Part shown: in pieces, positions 42,487-51,186 of the stretch
How positions within the stretch are numbered: the stretch's first letter is position 1
Layout: each line of letters begins with the position of its first letter
Assembly (NCBI RefSeq): GCF_002699985.1
Contig: NZ_LKBT01000045.1
Coordinates: 248,001 to 312,000, forward strand
Source of the DNA: Pseudomonas sp. ICMP 561
GTDB taxonomy: Bacteria; Pseudomonadota; Gammaproteobacteria; Pseudomonadales; Pseudomonadaceae
Length of the DNA stretch: 64,000 nucleotides
Direction: 5' to 3'
Position numbers and translations under genes: made by a program
The notes under the pieces: model-generated
What the model saw: the letters and a program-made list of their open reading frames with translations, nothing else
Told to the model about the DNA's origin: nothing
The model's database searches: none

Positions 42487-43443
42487 ATGCAACCGACCAC
42501 ACCTGTGAAAACCGACAATATTCTCGTATTGGGAGCCGGAGAGTTGGGCACTCAAGTCCTGCGCGAACTGGCTGCAATGAGTGCTGACAGCACAAACGCG
42601 CGCATCACCGTGCTGCTGCGCCCCTCCGCTGTCGCCACTCAAAACAGCTCGAAAAAACGTGCCCTTGAAGAACTCCGAACGCTGGGCATCCATATTTTGC
42701 AGGCCGATGTGATCAACGATTCCATCGAGGCACTCGCCGAACACTTTCGGCAATTCGGTACAGTTATCAGCTGCGTTGGCTTCGTTGCTGGCGCGGGCAC
42801 CCAACTCAAGCTCACTCAGGCGGCACTCAAGGCAGGCGTGAAGCGCTATGTGCCGTGGCAGTTCGGCGTGGACTATGACGTAATCGGTAAAGGCAGCCCG
42901 CAGGACCTCTTTGATGAGCAGCTCGAAGTCCGCGAGCTTTTACGGGCCCAGCGCACAACCGAATGGTTGATCATTTCCACCGGCATGTTTACCAGCTTCC
43001 TTTTCGAGCCCGCGTTTGGGGTGGTCGAGCTGGCTAAAAATACGGTTCACGCCTTGGGCACCTGGGACACGCAGGTCACCGTCACCACGCCAGAGGACAT
43101 CGGCAAGCTGACGGCGCAGATAATCTTTGCCGAACCCCGCCTGATCAACCAGGTGGTGTTCGTCGCGGGGGACACGCTGAGCTATAGACAACTGGCGGAC
43201 ATCCTCGACGAAAAGCTTGGTCGCACGCTGTCTCGCGTGGAATGGACAGTCACGCAGTTGAACGGCGCTCTTGCCGCAGCGCCGGAGGATTCACTGTGCA
43301 AATACCGGGCGGTGTTTGCCCAGGGTAAAGGCGTCGCCTGGGATAAAAACCGCACATTCAACGCCACCCACGGTATTGAAATGACCACAGCCGCTGACTG
43401 GATCGAGCAGAACCTACTGCCTGCCAAGGGCGCGCTTGTGTAA
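42487..43443 (+). CDS. NmrA/isoflavone-reductase-like NAD(P)-binding protein (aromatic alcohol reductase type)
   Basis: 318 residues with an N-terminal Rossmann motif VLGAGELGTQVLREL and the PQFG-like YVPWQFGVDYD segment of plant isoflavone reductase relatives. It probably reduces an aromatic or unsaturated carbonyl with NADPH. The HxlR gene diverges from it. Its 3' end overlaps the convergent transporter by 30 bp. Confidence 0.8.
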   Translation: MQPTTPVKTDNILVLGAGELGTQVLRELAAMSADSTNARITVLLRPSAVATQNSSKKRALEELRTLGIHILQADVINDSIEALAEHFRQFGTVISCVGFVAGAGTQLKLTQAALKAGVKRYVPWQFGVDYDVIGKGSPQDLFDEQLEVRELLRAQRTTEWLIISTGMFTSFLFEPAFGVVELAKNTVHALGTWDTQVTVTTPEDIGKLTAQIIFAEPRLINQVVFVAGDTLSYRQLADILDEKLGRTLSRVEWTVTQLNGALAAAPEDSLCKYRAVFAQGKGVAWDKNRTFNATHGIEMTTAADWIEQNLLPAKGALV

Positions 43444-44343
43444 CACCTGCCTTAACAGATCGTGCCCGCTCACCAGCAGAATGCCGGCGAGAACCAGTCC
43501 CGAGCCGATCACAAAGGAGGATTCCAGCGTCTCATCCAGCAGCCACACACCAAACACCACGCCGAACAAGGGCGTCATGAATGACAGCACGCCCAGGCGC
43601 GAACCGAGATAGCGGCCCAGCAGCCAGAACCAGACGAGGAAACTCAGGAACGAGACGCCGATGGTCTGGTAAGCCAGGCTGCTGACCGCAACGGTGGTCA
43701 GGTTGATGCCCGTTTGACCGGTGGCCAGAGCCATCAACGCAAGGATCACAAAGGCCCCGGCCAACTGATAGAACAGTGTCAGCGGTGCGGGCGCGTCGGA
43801 CAGTCTGGAGCCGCGAATGGTGAGGGTCGTACCGGCCCACAGAATAGCCGCCAGCAAACCCAACCCGTCACCAATCCGCTGATGCAGCACTGATACGCCG
43901 GGGGCTGCGGGGGCATAGAACGCCAGCACGACACCTGAGAAAGCGATGAGGATCCCGATCCATTGCAGCAACGTCAGCCGTTCACTGCGGAACCGAAAAT
44001 GCAGACCGATGGCGACAAATATCGGTGCAGTGTAAAGGAAGATCACCATGTGCGCGGCCGAGGTATAGCGCAGCCCTTCGCCCACCGCGAGGTACTCCAG
44101 CGCAAACAGCACACCGACCATGATCCCGGCTTGCCAGGTGCCGCTGCGTTTCATCTGGTGCCAGCGCAGCATCAGCAACACGCCGACCATCAATGCCGCA
44201 AAGCCTGAGCGCAGGGCGATCTGGAAAATCGGCGCAATGTCCGGTGCAGCGGCCTTGATCGCGACTTGCTGCAGACCCCATACGGTACACAGCACGGTCA
44301 TCATGACCGCAGCCTGACCGTCGATGGGTTTACGAATATTCAC
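43414..44343 (-). CDS. EamA/DMT-superfamily transporter
   Basis: 309 residues, ten predicted helices, two EamA repeats (VLCTVWGLQQVAIKAAAPDI; GLLAAILWAGTTLTIRGSRL). Inner-membrane exporter of unknown substrate. It ends inside the 3' end of the convergent reductase gene. Confidence 0.87.
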   Translation of the reverse strand: MNIRKPIDGQAAVMMTVLCTVWGLQQVAIKAAAPDIAPIFQIALRSGFAALMVGVLLMLRWHQMKRSGTWQAGIMVGVLFALEYLAVGEGLRYTSAAHMVIFLYTAPIFVAIGLHFRFRSERLTLLQWIGILIAFSGVVLAFYAPAAPGVSVLHQRIGDGLGLLAAILWAGTTLTIRGSRLSDAPAPLTLFYQLAGAFVILALMALATGQTGINLTTVAVSSLAYQTIGVSFLSFLVWFWLLGRYLGSRLGVLSFMTPLFGVVFGVWLLDETLESSFVIGSGLVLAGILLVSGHDLLRQVLHKRALGRQ

Positions 44344-44685
44344 AGGGCTCGATCTCAGACTTTATTAGTCGCGGCATTATGGGGTTTGGCTGAAACGAAA
44401 TGTTGAACATCTGAGACTGGGTGCCGGGATGTTGTGGGAGATTCTATGTTTGCTTGCAATCCCGTAGGACCGGCTTTAGCCGGGAGAGCGGTATTTCTGA
44501 CGAGGAATATGTAGTGAATGTCCCGAAGCCCTCCCGGCTAAAGCCGGTCCTACGGAATAGCGCGGTCTATGTGTGCGGTGCTTGCTCGCGAAGCAGTCAT
44601 TAAGGTGGATCAGATACACCGAGCCATCCTTGTTCGCGGGCAAGCCTCGCTCCAACAGATATTGCGTAACCCGTCGTAGCCGCGC
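44344..44685. other. Intergenic region filled with REP elements
   Basis: 342 bp: a full GGCTTTAGCC REP pair (44463-44554), a reverse half REP of the CAAGCCTCGCTCCAACA family at about 44633-44658, and the promoter side of the DMT gene on the left. No gene seen. Confidence 0.6.
44463..44554. repeat. REP pair, GTAGGACCGGCTTTAGCCGGGAG family
   Basis: Inverted arms CGTAGGACCGGCTTTAGCCG and CGGCTAAAGCCGGTCCTACG. Confidence 0.85.
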
Positions 44686-45153
44686 CTATCCCCGATCAAC
44701 CCGCCCCGCGTAACACCCTCTGCGCGCGTTATGAACATGGATGTAACTGACCTCTGGATTGGCAAATATCTGCTCGATCACCGGCTCTATCGCCACGCCC
44801 TCCACGACGTCAGCTTCGATCATCATCCCTTCCGCGTCATAGCCCCTCAGCGACAGCAGGCGGATGCGCATTGACTCAGGAACCTGATCGATAGCGTCGT
44901 AAGTCTGGCTAGCCCCTTCGCGGATGAAAATCGCATGAGTCGCGCGATAAGGAGTCATGGCCGGCTGGCAGACGTGATTCAGTAAAAGCACCGTCTCGCC
45001 AATTTCCGCGTCCAGCAATTCAATGCGGTCAGGGAAGCCTGGTTTTTTATCGACGTGGTAACGCTTTACGCCGAGCGCTTTCAAGGCGTCGTCGGATAAA
45101 CCAAAAAGCGTCTGGAAAGGTTCCGGGGAGAGGCCTGTGATCCGAAAAGTCAT
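44686..45153 (-). CDS. DUF1203 protein
   Basis: 155 residues from ATG 45153 with GGAG 8 bp upstream. The motif set FRITGLSP at the start, LLLNHVCQPAMTPYRATHAI in the middle and a closing YIHVHNARRGCYAGRVDRG is that of the uncharacterised DUF1203 family. Cytoplasmic. The conserved HVHNA/RGC end hints at a catalytic or metal site, but no function is established that I know of. Divergent from the hybrid kinase. Confidence 0.85.
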   Translation of the reverse strand: MTFRITGLSPEPFQTLFGLSDDALKALGVKRYHVDKKPGFPDRIELLDAEIGETVLLLNHVCQPAMTPYRATHAIFIREGASQTYDAIDQVPESMRIRLLSLRGYDAEGMMIEADVVEGVAIEPVIEQIFANPEVSYIHVHNARRGCYAGRVDRG

Positions 45154-45331
45154 GCTGAGCTCCTGCTGGATTGGAGCGTGTAGCAAACCCGCTATCCAAC
45201 CTGATCACACCCTGCTTCTTGCTGTCCAACCCGAACTGCAATCAAAGTGACATCTCACCATTCACGGCTTTTTGCCTCGCTTGTGTGATAATCGCCGATT
45301 GGCTCACTTTCCTCCGTACAGAGAACTGCGC

Positions 45332-47053
45332 ATGTCCTACCGGGCACCTCAGGACTTGGCCCTCGACCTTGCACTCTCCGCACTGCTTGAAGCCCAGGTG
45401 CGCGACGGGCATTACGCAAGTGTTGAAGACGCGCGCCAGGCGACTCTGCGGCTCATGCAAGTTCCCGAGGCCGGAGCGCGAGATGTGACGGCCGAGGAGA
45501 CCGGCGAGACGGCGCTGTATGACTCCATGGATTTCGCCCGCCTTGCCCTTTCGGCGGTCAGCGGGGTTGGAGTCTGGACCTATGAAGTGTCCAGCGACTG
45601 TTTCTACTGCGACGCTGGCATCAGCGAGTTGTATGGCATTGACCCGGTGCAGGCCGCCGGTGGCATCAAGCGCAAGGATTTTCTCGCCAACGTTCACCCC
45701 GATGACCTGGCCGCGCTGCGCAAGACCATGGCAGGCGGGTTGGTCAACAGCGGCGACCTCGAACTCGAATACCGCATCGTTCATCCCGACGGGTCAGTCC
45801 GCTGGGTGCTTTCTCGCGGCCACACGTATTTCAGTAATACCGGCGAGCCGGTTCGGCGTACAGGCGTCGGCATCGAGATGACGGCTCAGCGTCTGCTCGA
45901 ACAGCAACTGCGGCAGAGTCAGAAAATGGAAGCCGTCGGCCAACTGACGGGCGGTCTGGCTCATGATTTCAACAACCTGCTGACCGGAATCACCGGCAGC
46001 TTGGAGATGATCAAGCGGCGGATCGCACAGAATCGCGTCGGTGAAATAGACCGCTACCTCGACGCGGCACAAGGCGCCTCGCGTCGGGCAGCGGCACTGA
46101 CCCATCGATTACTCGCCTTCTCGCGCCGCCAAACCCTGGAACCTATCGCAACCGACGTCAATCGCTTGGTCGCGAGCATGCTTGAGCTGATTCGCAGCAC
46201 GATCGGCCCCGCCGTGAATGTGCAAGTCAAGAACGACGCTAATCTGTGGCTGACGCAGGTCGATCCAAATCAACTGGAAAACGCCCTGCTCAACCTGTGC
46301 ATCAATGCCCGCGACGCCATGCCCGAGGGCGGCACCCTGACCATCCGTACCGGCAATTGCACTCTGCAGGCCAGGGCCGCCGCCGAACGGGATTTGCCTG
46401 TAGGCGAGTATCTGACCCTGAGTGTCTGCGACACCGGCAGTGGCATGAGCAGCGACGTTATTGCCCATGCATTTGACCCGTTCTTCACCACCAAACCCAT
46501 GGGCGAAGGCACCGGTCTGGGGCTGTCGATGATCTACGGTTTCGTCCGGCAGTCGGGCGGTAGCGTGCACATCCATTCGATCATGAATGTGGGCACCAAC
46601 ATGACCTTGTACTTGCCACGGTCACGGAGCGAGATTGCGCCATCTGACACGCCATTGGCCCTGACGCCACCGCCGCTGGCCGAACGTGGCGAAACGGTAC
46701 TGGTGATTGATGACGAACACACCGTGCGCATGCTGATCCGCGAGGTGCTGGAAGATCTGGGCTATACCGCCATCGAAGCGGAAGACGGCGCCAGCGGGCT
46801 GCGAGTACTCCAATCCAGCCGGCACATTGACCTTCTGGTCACTGATGTCGGTCTGCCCGGTGGTATCAATGGCCGCCAGGTAGCAGACGCCGGACGCAGT
46901 CTGCGCCCTGACCTGAAAATACTGTTCATCACCGGCTATGCCCATAACGCGCTGGGCTGGGAAGAACAGCTGGAGCCCGGCATGCATTTGCTGACCAAGC
47001 CGTTCTCCATGGATGAGCTGACCAGTCGCATCAAAAGCGTCATTACCGACTGA
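45332..47053 (+). CDS. Hybrid sensor histidine kinase: PAS, HisKA, HATPase, receiver
   Basis: 573 residues, no membrane segment, so a soluble sensor. PAS domain ~75-188 (PDGSVRWVLSRGHTYF), HisKA with His211 in GGLAHDFNNLL, ATPase with N and G boxes (NQLENALLNLCINARDAM; GEGTGLGLSMIYGF), and a C-terminal receiver with phospho-acceptor Asp505 in LLVTDVGLPGG. The first ~45 residues are unusual: QVRDGHYASVEDARQATLRL looks like the ParD/CopG ribbon-helix-helix dimer arm. No output regulator gene is adjacent. Confidence 0.88.
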   Translation: MSYRAPQDLALDLALSALLEAQVRDGHYASVEDARQATLRLMQVPEAGARDVTAEETGETALYDSMDFARLALSAVSGVGVWTYEVSSDCFYCDAGISELYGIDPVQAAGGIKRKDFLANVHPDDLAALRKTMAGGLVNSGDLELEYRIVHPDGSVRWVLSRGHTYFSNTGEPVRRTGVGIEMTAQRLLEQQLRQSQKMEAVGQLTGGLAHDFNNLLTGITGSLEMIKRRIAQNRVGEIDRYLDAAQGASRRAAALTHRLLAFSRRQTLEPIATDVNRLVASMLELIRSTIGPAVNVQVKNDANLWLTQVDPNQLENALLNLCINARDAMPEGGTLTIRTGNCTLQARAAAERDLPVGEYLTLSVCDTGSGMSSDVIAHAFDPFFTTKPMGEGTGLGLSMIYGFVRQSGGSVHIHSIMNVGTNMTLYLPRSRSEIAPSDTPLALTPPPLAERGETVLVIDDEHTVRMLIREVLEDLGYTAIEAEDGASGLRVLQSSRHIDLLVTDVGLPGGINGRQVADAGRSLRPDLKILFITGYAHNALGWEEQLEPGMHLLTKPFSMDELTSRIKSVITD

Positions 47054-47106
47054 CGTCCTTTGCAGGCGATTTACCAAACCTTTACCGAATCCAGACCTCC
47101 GCTTAC

Positions 47107-47124
47107 ATGAAACGGGTGTTTCAT
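47107..47124. promoter_or_regulatory. Perfect palindrome before the small exported protein gene
   Basis: ATGAAAC-GGGT-GTTTCAT lies 43 bp upstream of the ATG. The arms equal those of PtxS-type operators (TGAAAC...GTTTCA), but the spacer is 4 instead of 2 bp. Possible operator for a LacI/GntR protein. Confidence 0.35.
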
Positions 47125-47166
47125 ACGTCCATGGCGAACCCACTTATTTTCGCCAAAGGAGACACC

Positions 47167-47511
47167 ATGTTTTCGAAGATGACCCAAGTCCTGATTCTGT
47201 CCGGTAGCCTGCTCGTTGCCGGGGCCGCTACCGCCAATGAACGCGACGTGATCGTCCCCGTTATCGCCGGTGCAGCCGTGGGTGCGGTATTGGCTACTGT
47301 GATCAGCCACTCGAGCAGGGACAATGACCGCCCGCGCTATCAGGAATACCGGCCACAACCGCGTTATCAGCCACGTTATCAACCACAGTATCAAGCGGTG
47401 CGCTACGTCCCGGTGCGTGCGGTTGAATACCGCCGCTACGACCCGCCCCGTGGCGGCTATTACGACCACAGGCCCCGCCGGGATTATGATCATGGCCGTG
47501 ATCGCTGGTAA
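47167..47511 (+). CDS. Small exported Tyr/Arg/Pro-rich protein with glycine-zipper segment
   Basis: 114 residues. A signal peptide (MFSKMTQVLILSGSLLVAGA) is followed by VIVPVIAGAAVGAVLATVIS, a glycine/alanine zipper that can insert in a membrane, and a low-complexity tail with RYQPRYQPQYQ-type repeats. AAAGGAG sits 6 bp before ATG 47167. The tail suggests an envelope or periplasmic role. Ends in a strong terminator. Confidence 0.75.
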   Translation: MFSKMTQVLILSGSLLVAGAATANERDVIVPVIAGAAVGAVLATVISHSSRDNDRPRYQEYRPQPRYQPRYQPQYQAVRYVPVRAVEYRRYDPPRGGYYDHRPRRDYDHGRDRW

Positions 47512-47525
47512 GGCTTGATCCGCAA

Positions 47526-47556
47526 GAGCCGCTGCCATCTGGCAGCGGCTTTTTTC
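47526..47556 (+). terminator. Rho-independent terminator
   Basis: GCCGCTGCC-ATCT-GGCAGCGGC followed by six Ts, 17 bp past the stop of the small exported protein. Confidence 0.92.
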
Positions 47557-47733
47557 ATTCCCTGCATTCCGTCCCCGGGGTCGCCTGTGTATGATAGCAG
47601 CAGGCCAATGCTGCCTGCCGCTCGCTCCCGATGGGAAAGGTGAAAGCATGTTTTCTTCCGAATCCTGTCGCATCTCTTGATAGTCCAGGTTTGGCAATGC
47701 GAGCACCAGAAAGCCTCGACTCCAGGAGCCTTC

Positions 47734-48264
47734 ATGTTTTCCATCGAACACGCCAAGCAAATGGCCAAGCGGCTGCGCGCCGACCTCGCCAGGTCTCATC
47801 AGGACATTTCCCACTCCGCAGCCCTTGAACTGGTCGCCCATCAACTGGGCCACAAAGACTGGAACACTGCGTCAGCGCTGCTCACCCACGAAGTTGCCCC
47901 GGCGGGTATCACCTTCGACAAATCGATCCCTATTCTGCGATCGTTTGACGAAACCAAGGCTCGCGAGTTTTACCTCGATTTCCTCGGCTTCAGCGTTGAA
48001 TTCGAGCACCGGTTCGAAGCGGATCTGCCGCTGTATCTGGGAATAACCCGCAACGGCCTGCAACTGCACCTCTCCGAACACCACGGCGATGCCAGCCCCG
48101 GCTCGACGGTATTCATCCCGATGCAAAATATCGAACTGCTTCGCGATGAATTGCAGGCCAAGCGCTACGGCTACGGCCGACCGGATATCGTCGAGCAAGG
48201 CTGGGGCAAAGTGCTGGAGGTTTACGACCCGTTCGGCAACCGGCTGAGGTTTTGTGAGGGGTGA
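47734..48264 (+). CDS. Glyoxalase-superfamily (bleomycin-resistance-like) protein with N-terminal helical domain
   Basis: 176 residues from ATG 47734 with AGGAG 6 bp upstream. Residues 1-65 form a helical domain (IEHAKQMAKRLRADL, HQLGHKDWNTASALL) seen in glyoxalase-related proteins; residues 70-176 are a vicinal-oxygen-chelate fold (SIPILRSFDETKAREFYLDF, ending DPFGNRLRF). One beta-alpha-beta-beta-beta pair; it would dimerise. Could bind or modify a toxic metabolite; substrate unknown. Confidence 0.85.
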   Translation: MFSIEHAKQMAKRLRADLARSHQDISHSAALELVAHQLGHKDWNTASALLTHEVAPAGITFDKSIPILRSFDETKAREFYLDFLGFSVEFEHRFEADLPLYLGITRNGLQLHLSEHHGDASPGSTVFIPMQNIELLRDELQAKRYGYGRPDIVEQGWGKVLEVYDPFGNRLRFCEG

Positions 48265-48317
48265 AACAGGCAGCGCCCTAAAACAGACATATAAACCCTC
48301 TTACTGAAATATCCTTC

Positions 48318-48386
48318 TGTAGGAGCCAACTTGTTGGCGAGGCGTCGTGTCAGTCATTACGTCTCGCGAACAAGTTCGCTCCTACC
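48318..48386. repeat. REP pair, hybrid of two related families
   Basis: Left arm TGTAGGAGCCAACTTGTTGG, right arm CTCGCGAACAAGTTCGCTCC; the arms differ in the core, so they come from related REP families (as in the array at 29.9 kb). Confidence 0.75.
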
Positions 48387-48539
48387 AAGGTCGAGGTATG
48401 CCAGATTTATAGCTGATCAACAGTCCTCCCCCTCACCCCAAAAAAACGCACCACCCGTCCAGCCCTTTACACATTCTTGGAATTTATCCGGAAGCCCCCG
48501 CCTCAGACCTACATACCAAGAACATTTGTAGGCTGCCTT

Positions 48540-49898
48540 ATGAACTCTCTGCGCAATTTTGCTGATCGCCTGACCCCGGCAATGCATTCAGATGCAGATG
48601 CCAGAACCCTCTACCACCAGCTGTTGAGCGATCCCCAGCAGGTAGATGCCCGTACGCTTCGTCACTTTCTCGACGTCCATCTTCATGAAGCGCGGCAATG
48701 TTCCGTGGATCTTCCTGAAGACCTCAGCGAGATGCCCGCGTGGATGGAGGGAAAGGCAAGTGTTGTCGCCAGTGCGTACAGAGAGTATCTCGAAGGACGG
48801 CATGCAGGCGCAGGTAGGCAATTCTTCGGAAACAAGGCTCATGCCCTTTATTTTCTAAGACAGGTAGCACCGACCAAACTGGTGGATGGGGCCTGGCTAT
48901 ACGCGGCGATAAAACACACCGACGACTGGCGCTATCACGGTCTGATCCGTACCTATCTGGAAGAGCTGGGGGATGGCGATCCCGCGCTGAATCATGTGGT
49001 GCTGTACCGCAAGCTTCTGGCTGATCACGACTGCGCGCCCACCGAACAACTGGAAAACGTGTTGTACGTCCAGGGCGCCATTCAGCTCGCACTCGCGCAA
49101 CTGGGTGACGAGTACCTGCCAGAGCTGCTCGGGTATAACCTGGGCTATGAGCAGCTTCCGTTGCACTTGTTGATTACTTCGTTCGAGCTCAACGAGCTGA
49201 ACATCGATCCGTACTATTTCACGCTGCACGTCACCATCGACAATGCCAGTAACGGCCACGCCCACAAAGCCGTGCAAACCGTTCTCGACCTCTTGCCGAC
49301 AGATGACACCCGGGATGAATTCATTGAGCGGCTGCGCACTGGCTATGCCCTGAACGAACTGGGCACGGGCACTAAAGAGGTCATCGCCAGCTTTGATCTG
49401 GAGAACGAAGTCGTGGCCATGCTGGAGCGCAAGCGTTCCTTTGGTCAGTACATGCATTCGGACTATTGCCGTCTGGACGGGTTGACCATCAACCAGTGGC
49501 TGGGCGAGCCCGGACGCAGCCGCGCGTTCCTGACCGCTCTTGAAAATAAAGGCTGGATCAAACGCAATCAGGACCCGACCCAAAGTCGCTTCTGGCAACT
49601 GATCGACGGCCCGGGAGCGGTGATGTTTGGCGTGTTCAGCGGTTATGAAATGCAGCTGTTGAGGGACTGGATTGCAGGGGATTGGGTTGACGAAAGTGCT
49701 TCGGCCAACAGCAACCCGTTTCGTGCCCGGTTCCGGCGTCGGGCGACACCCGCCTCTGTATCGCCAAAGCAACCTAAAGCTAACGGCTCGACTGAGCGAT
49801 TGATCAGTCTGCTGTCCCCTTCCCAACACTCGACGCCTGAGGGCCTGATCGCCACTCGGGCCTATTCCAGCCAACTTGCTCAAGGATCGTTAGCGTGA
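48540..49898 (+). CDS. Iron-containing redox enzyme (haem-oxygenase-like di-iron oxidase family)
   Basis: 452 residues, longer than a minimal HDO domain. The second half of the fold shows the ligand pattern ELNELNIDPYYFTLHVTIDN then ASNGHAHKA: Glu216/Glu219, His230, Asp234 and His240 or His242 are the likely metal ligands. Family members (UndA, SznF, BesC, CADD, MboA types) perform O2-dependent oxidations on amino or fatty acids. An extra ~200-residue C-terminal region (QWLGEPGRSRAFLTALENKG onward) precedes a low-complexity tail. Stop overlaps the methyltransferase start (TGATG), so the two are translated together. Confidence 0.8.
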   Translation: MNSLRNFADRLTPAMHSDADARTLYHQLLSDPQQVDARTLRHFLDVHLHEARQCSVDLPEDLSEMPAWMEGKASVVASAYREYLEGRHAGAGRQFFGNKAHALYFLRQVAPTKLVDGAWLYAAIKHTDDWRYHGLIRTYLEELGDGDPALNHVVLYRKLLADHDCAPTEQLENVLYVQGAIQLALAQLGDEYLPELLGYNLGYEQLPLHLLITSFELNELNIDPYYFTLHVTIDNASNGHAHKAVQTVLDLLPTDDTRDEFIERLRTGYALNELGTGTKEVIASFDLENEVVAMLERKRSFGQYMHSDYCRLDGLTINQWLGEPGRSRAFLTALENKGWIKRNQDPTQSRFWQLIDGPGAVMFGVFSGYEMQLLRDWIAGDWVDESASANSNPFRARFRRRATPASVSPKQPKANGSTERLISLLSPSQHSTPEGLIATRAYSSQLAQGSLA

Positions 49899-50884
49899 TG
49901 GACCACACCACTGCATCGTCATCGTTTACTAATGCACCCAACACTGAAGAACAGACCCATGACCTGGCACTCGTTCAGTTGGGTCGTCGACTACAGGCCG
50001 ATGAGTACAAGTTCGTCACGGTGACGCCCCTGACCCATCAGCGCAATAACGAGCGCGAGCAAAACTGCAAGGCTCGTAACCTGCGCGATATCTTTGGCTG
50101 GAACCGGCCGTTTGAAACAAACCTGCTGCCAGAGGCGGAAATAAACGCCCTGCTGGCCAGCGGAATCATCCGCGCCCATGCCGGGTTGTTACTCAGTGAA
50201 GTACGCTGGTCGAGCCTGCAGGACCTGCTTTTCGTGCATTCCGGCTTCCCGACCATTTCAAACGATGCAGTCTTTTTCGGCCCCGACACCTACCGATTCG
50301 CCCAGGCCATTGAAGAGCATCTGAGAACCTCATTGCATCCGGTGCGCACTGCGGCTGATATTGGTTGTGGCAGCGGCATGGGAGCCATCCTCATCGCAAA
50401 ATCCAGACCCAACGCCCAAGTGTTGGCACTGGATATCAATCCGACAGCCCTGAGGTTTACAGCGGTCAACGCTGCACTGGCGGAGATCGAAAACGTGCAC
50501 GCCTGGCACAGCGATCTGCTGGAAAGTACTTCCGGCGAATTCGACCTCATCGTCGCCAACCCGCCTTATATGCAGGACAGCCAGAAACGCGCCTATCGTC
50601 ATGGCGGCGGACGCCTGGGTTCAGAGCTTTCCGTACGCATCGTCGAGCAAGCGATGGGCCGCCTGGCACTGGGCGGTAGCCTGTTGCTGTACACCGGCAC
50701 GCCATGGGTCGACGGAGTGGATCTGTTCCTTGAACACGCCCTGCTGTTGATTGATCGCCCAGGTTTCGCGTGGTCCTATCGCGAGATGGACCCGGATGTA
50801 TTCGGCGAGGAACTGGAAACCGAAAACTACGCTCAGGCAGAAAGAATCGCTGCGGTGGTGTTAACGGTTACCCGGACGGCGTGA
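49898..50884 (+). CDS. Class I SAM-dependent methyltransferase (HemK-like NPPY motif)
   Basis: 328 residues from ATG 49898 (GTG 49895 also possible). SAM-binding motif I DIGCGSGMGAI (154-164), acidic ALDIN (177-181) and NPPY (221-224) show an N- or Gln-type methyltransferase related to HemK/PrmC, but residues 1-145 are not the PrmC N-terminal domain. Partner of the di-iron oxidase: one ATG overlaps the preceding stop. The pair probably modifies the same small molecule; the product is unknown. Confidence 0.82.
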   Translation: MDHTTASSSFTNAPNTEEQTHDLALVQLGRRLQADEYKFVTVTPLTHQRNNEREQNCKARNLRDIFGWNRPFETNLLPEAEINALLASGIIRAHAGLLLSEVRWSSLQDLLFVHSGFPTISNDAVFFGPDTYRFAQAIEEHLRTSLHPVRTAADIGCGSGMGAILIAKSRPNAQVLALDINPTALRFTAVNAALAEIENVHAWHSDLLESTSGEFDLIVANPPYMQDSQKRAYRHGGGRLGSELSVRIVEQAMGRLALGGSLLLYTGTPWVDGVDLFLEHALLLIDRPGFAWSYREMDPDVFGEELETENYAQAERIAAVVLTVTRTA

Positions 50885-50930
50885 GCGGTTGTCGGCGTTC
50901 TTGACGTTGCAAATACTGTGGCTGTACCCA

Positions 50931-51160
50931 CCCATTCGCGAATGAATTCGCTCCCACCGGATGTGCGCAAGTCTGATGCTCAACGCAAACTGGTAGGACC
51001 GAATTTATTCGGGAAGACAGCATTCCCGACGACGCAGATGCTGTGGCCGTACCGAACCCTTCGCGAATGAATTCGCTCCTACCGGATCTGCGCTAGCCTG
51101 AAGCTCAACACAACCTGGTAGGACCGAATTTATTCGGGAAAACGGTATCCCTGACGACAC
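50931..51160. repeat. Two tandem ~125-bp REPIN units (GAATTTATTCG family)
   Basis: TTCGCGAATGAATTCGCTCC starts at 50935 and 51060 (125 bp apart) with the inverted partner GGTAGGACCGAATTTATTCG at 50992 and about 51117. The same unit in the same orientation appears on the other side of the NmrA/LysR module at 53.1-53.4 kb. Apart from this, the 302-bp gap holds no gene. Confidence 0.85.
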
Positions 51161-51186
51161 AGAGGCTGTGGCTGTATCGCGGGTGC

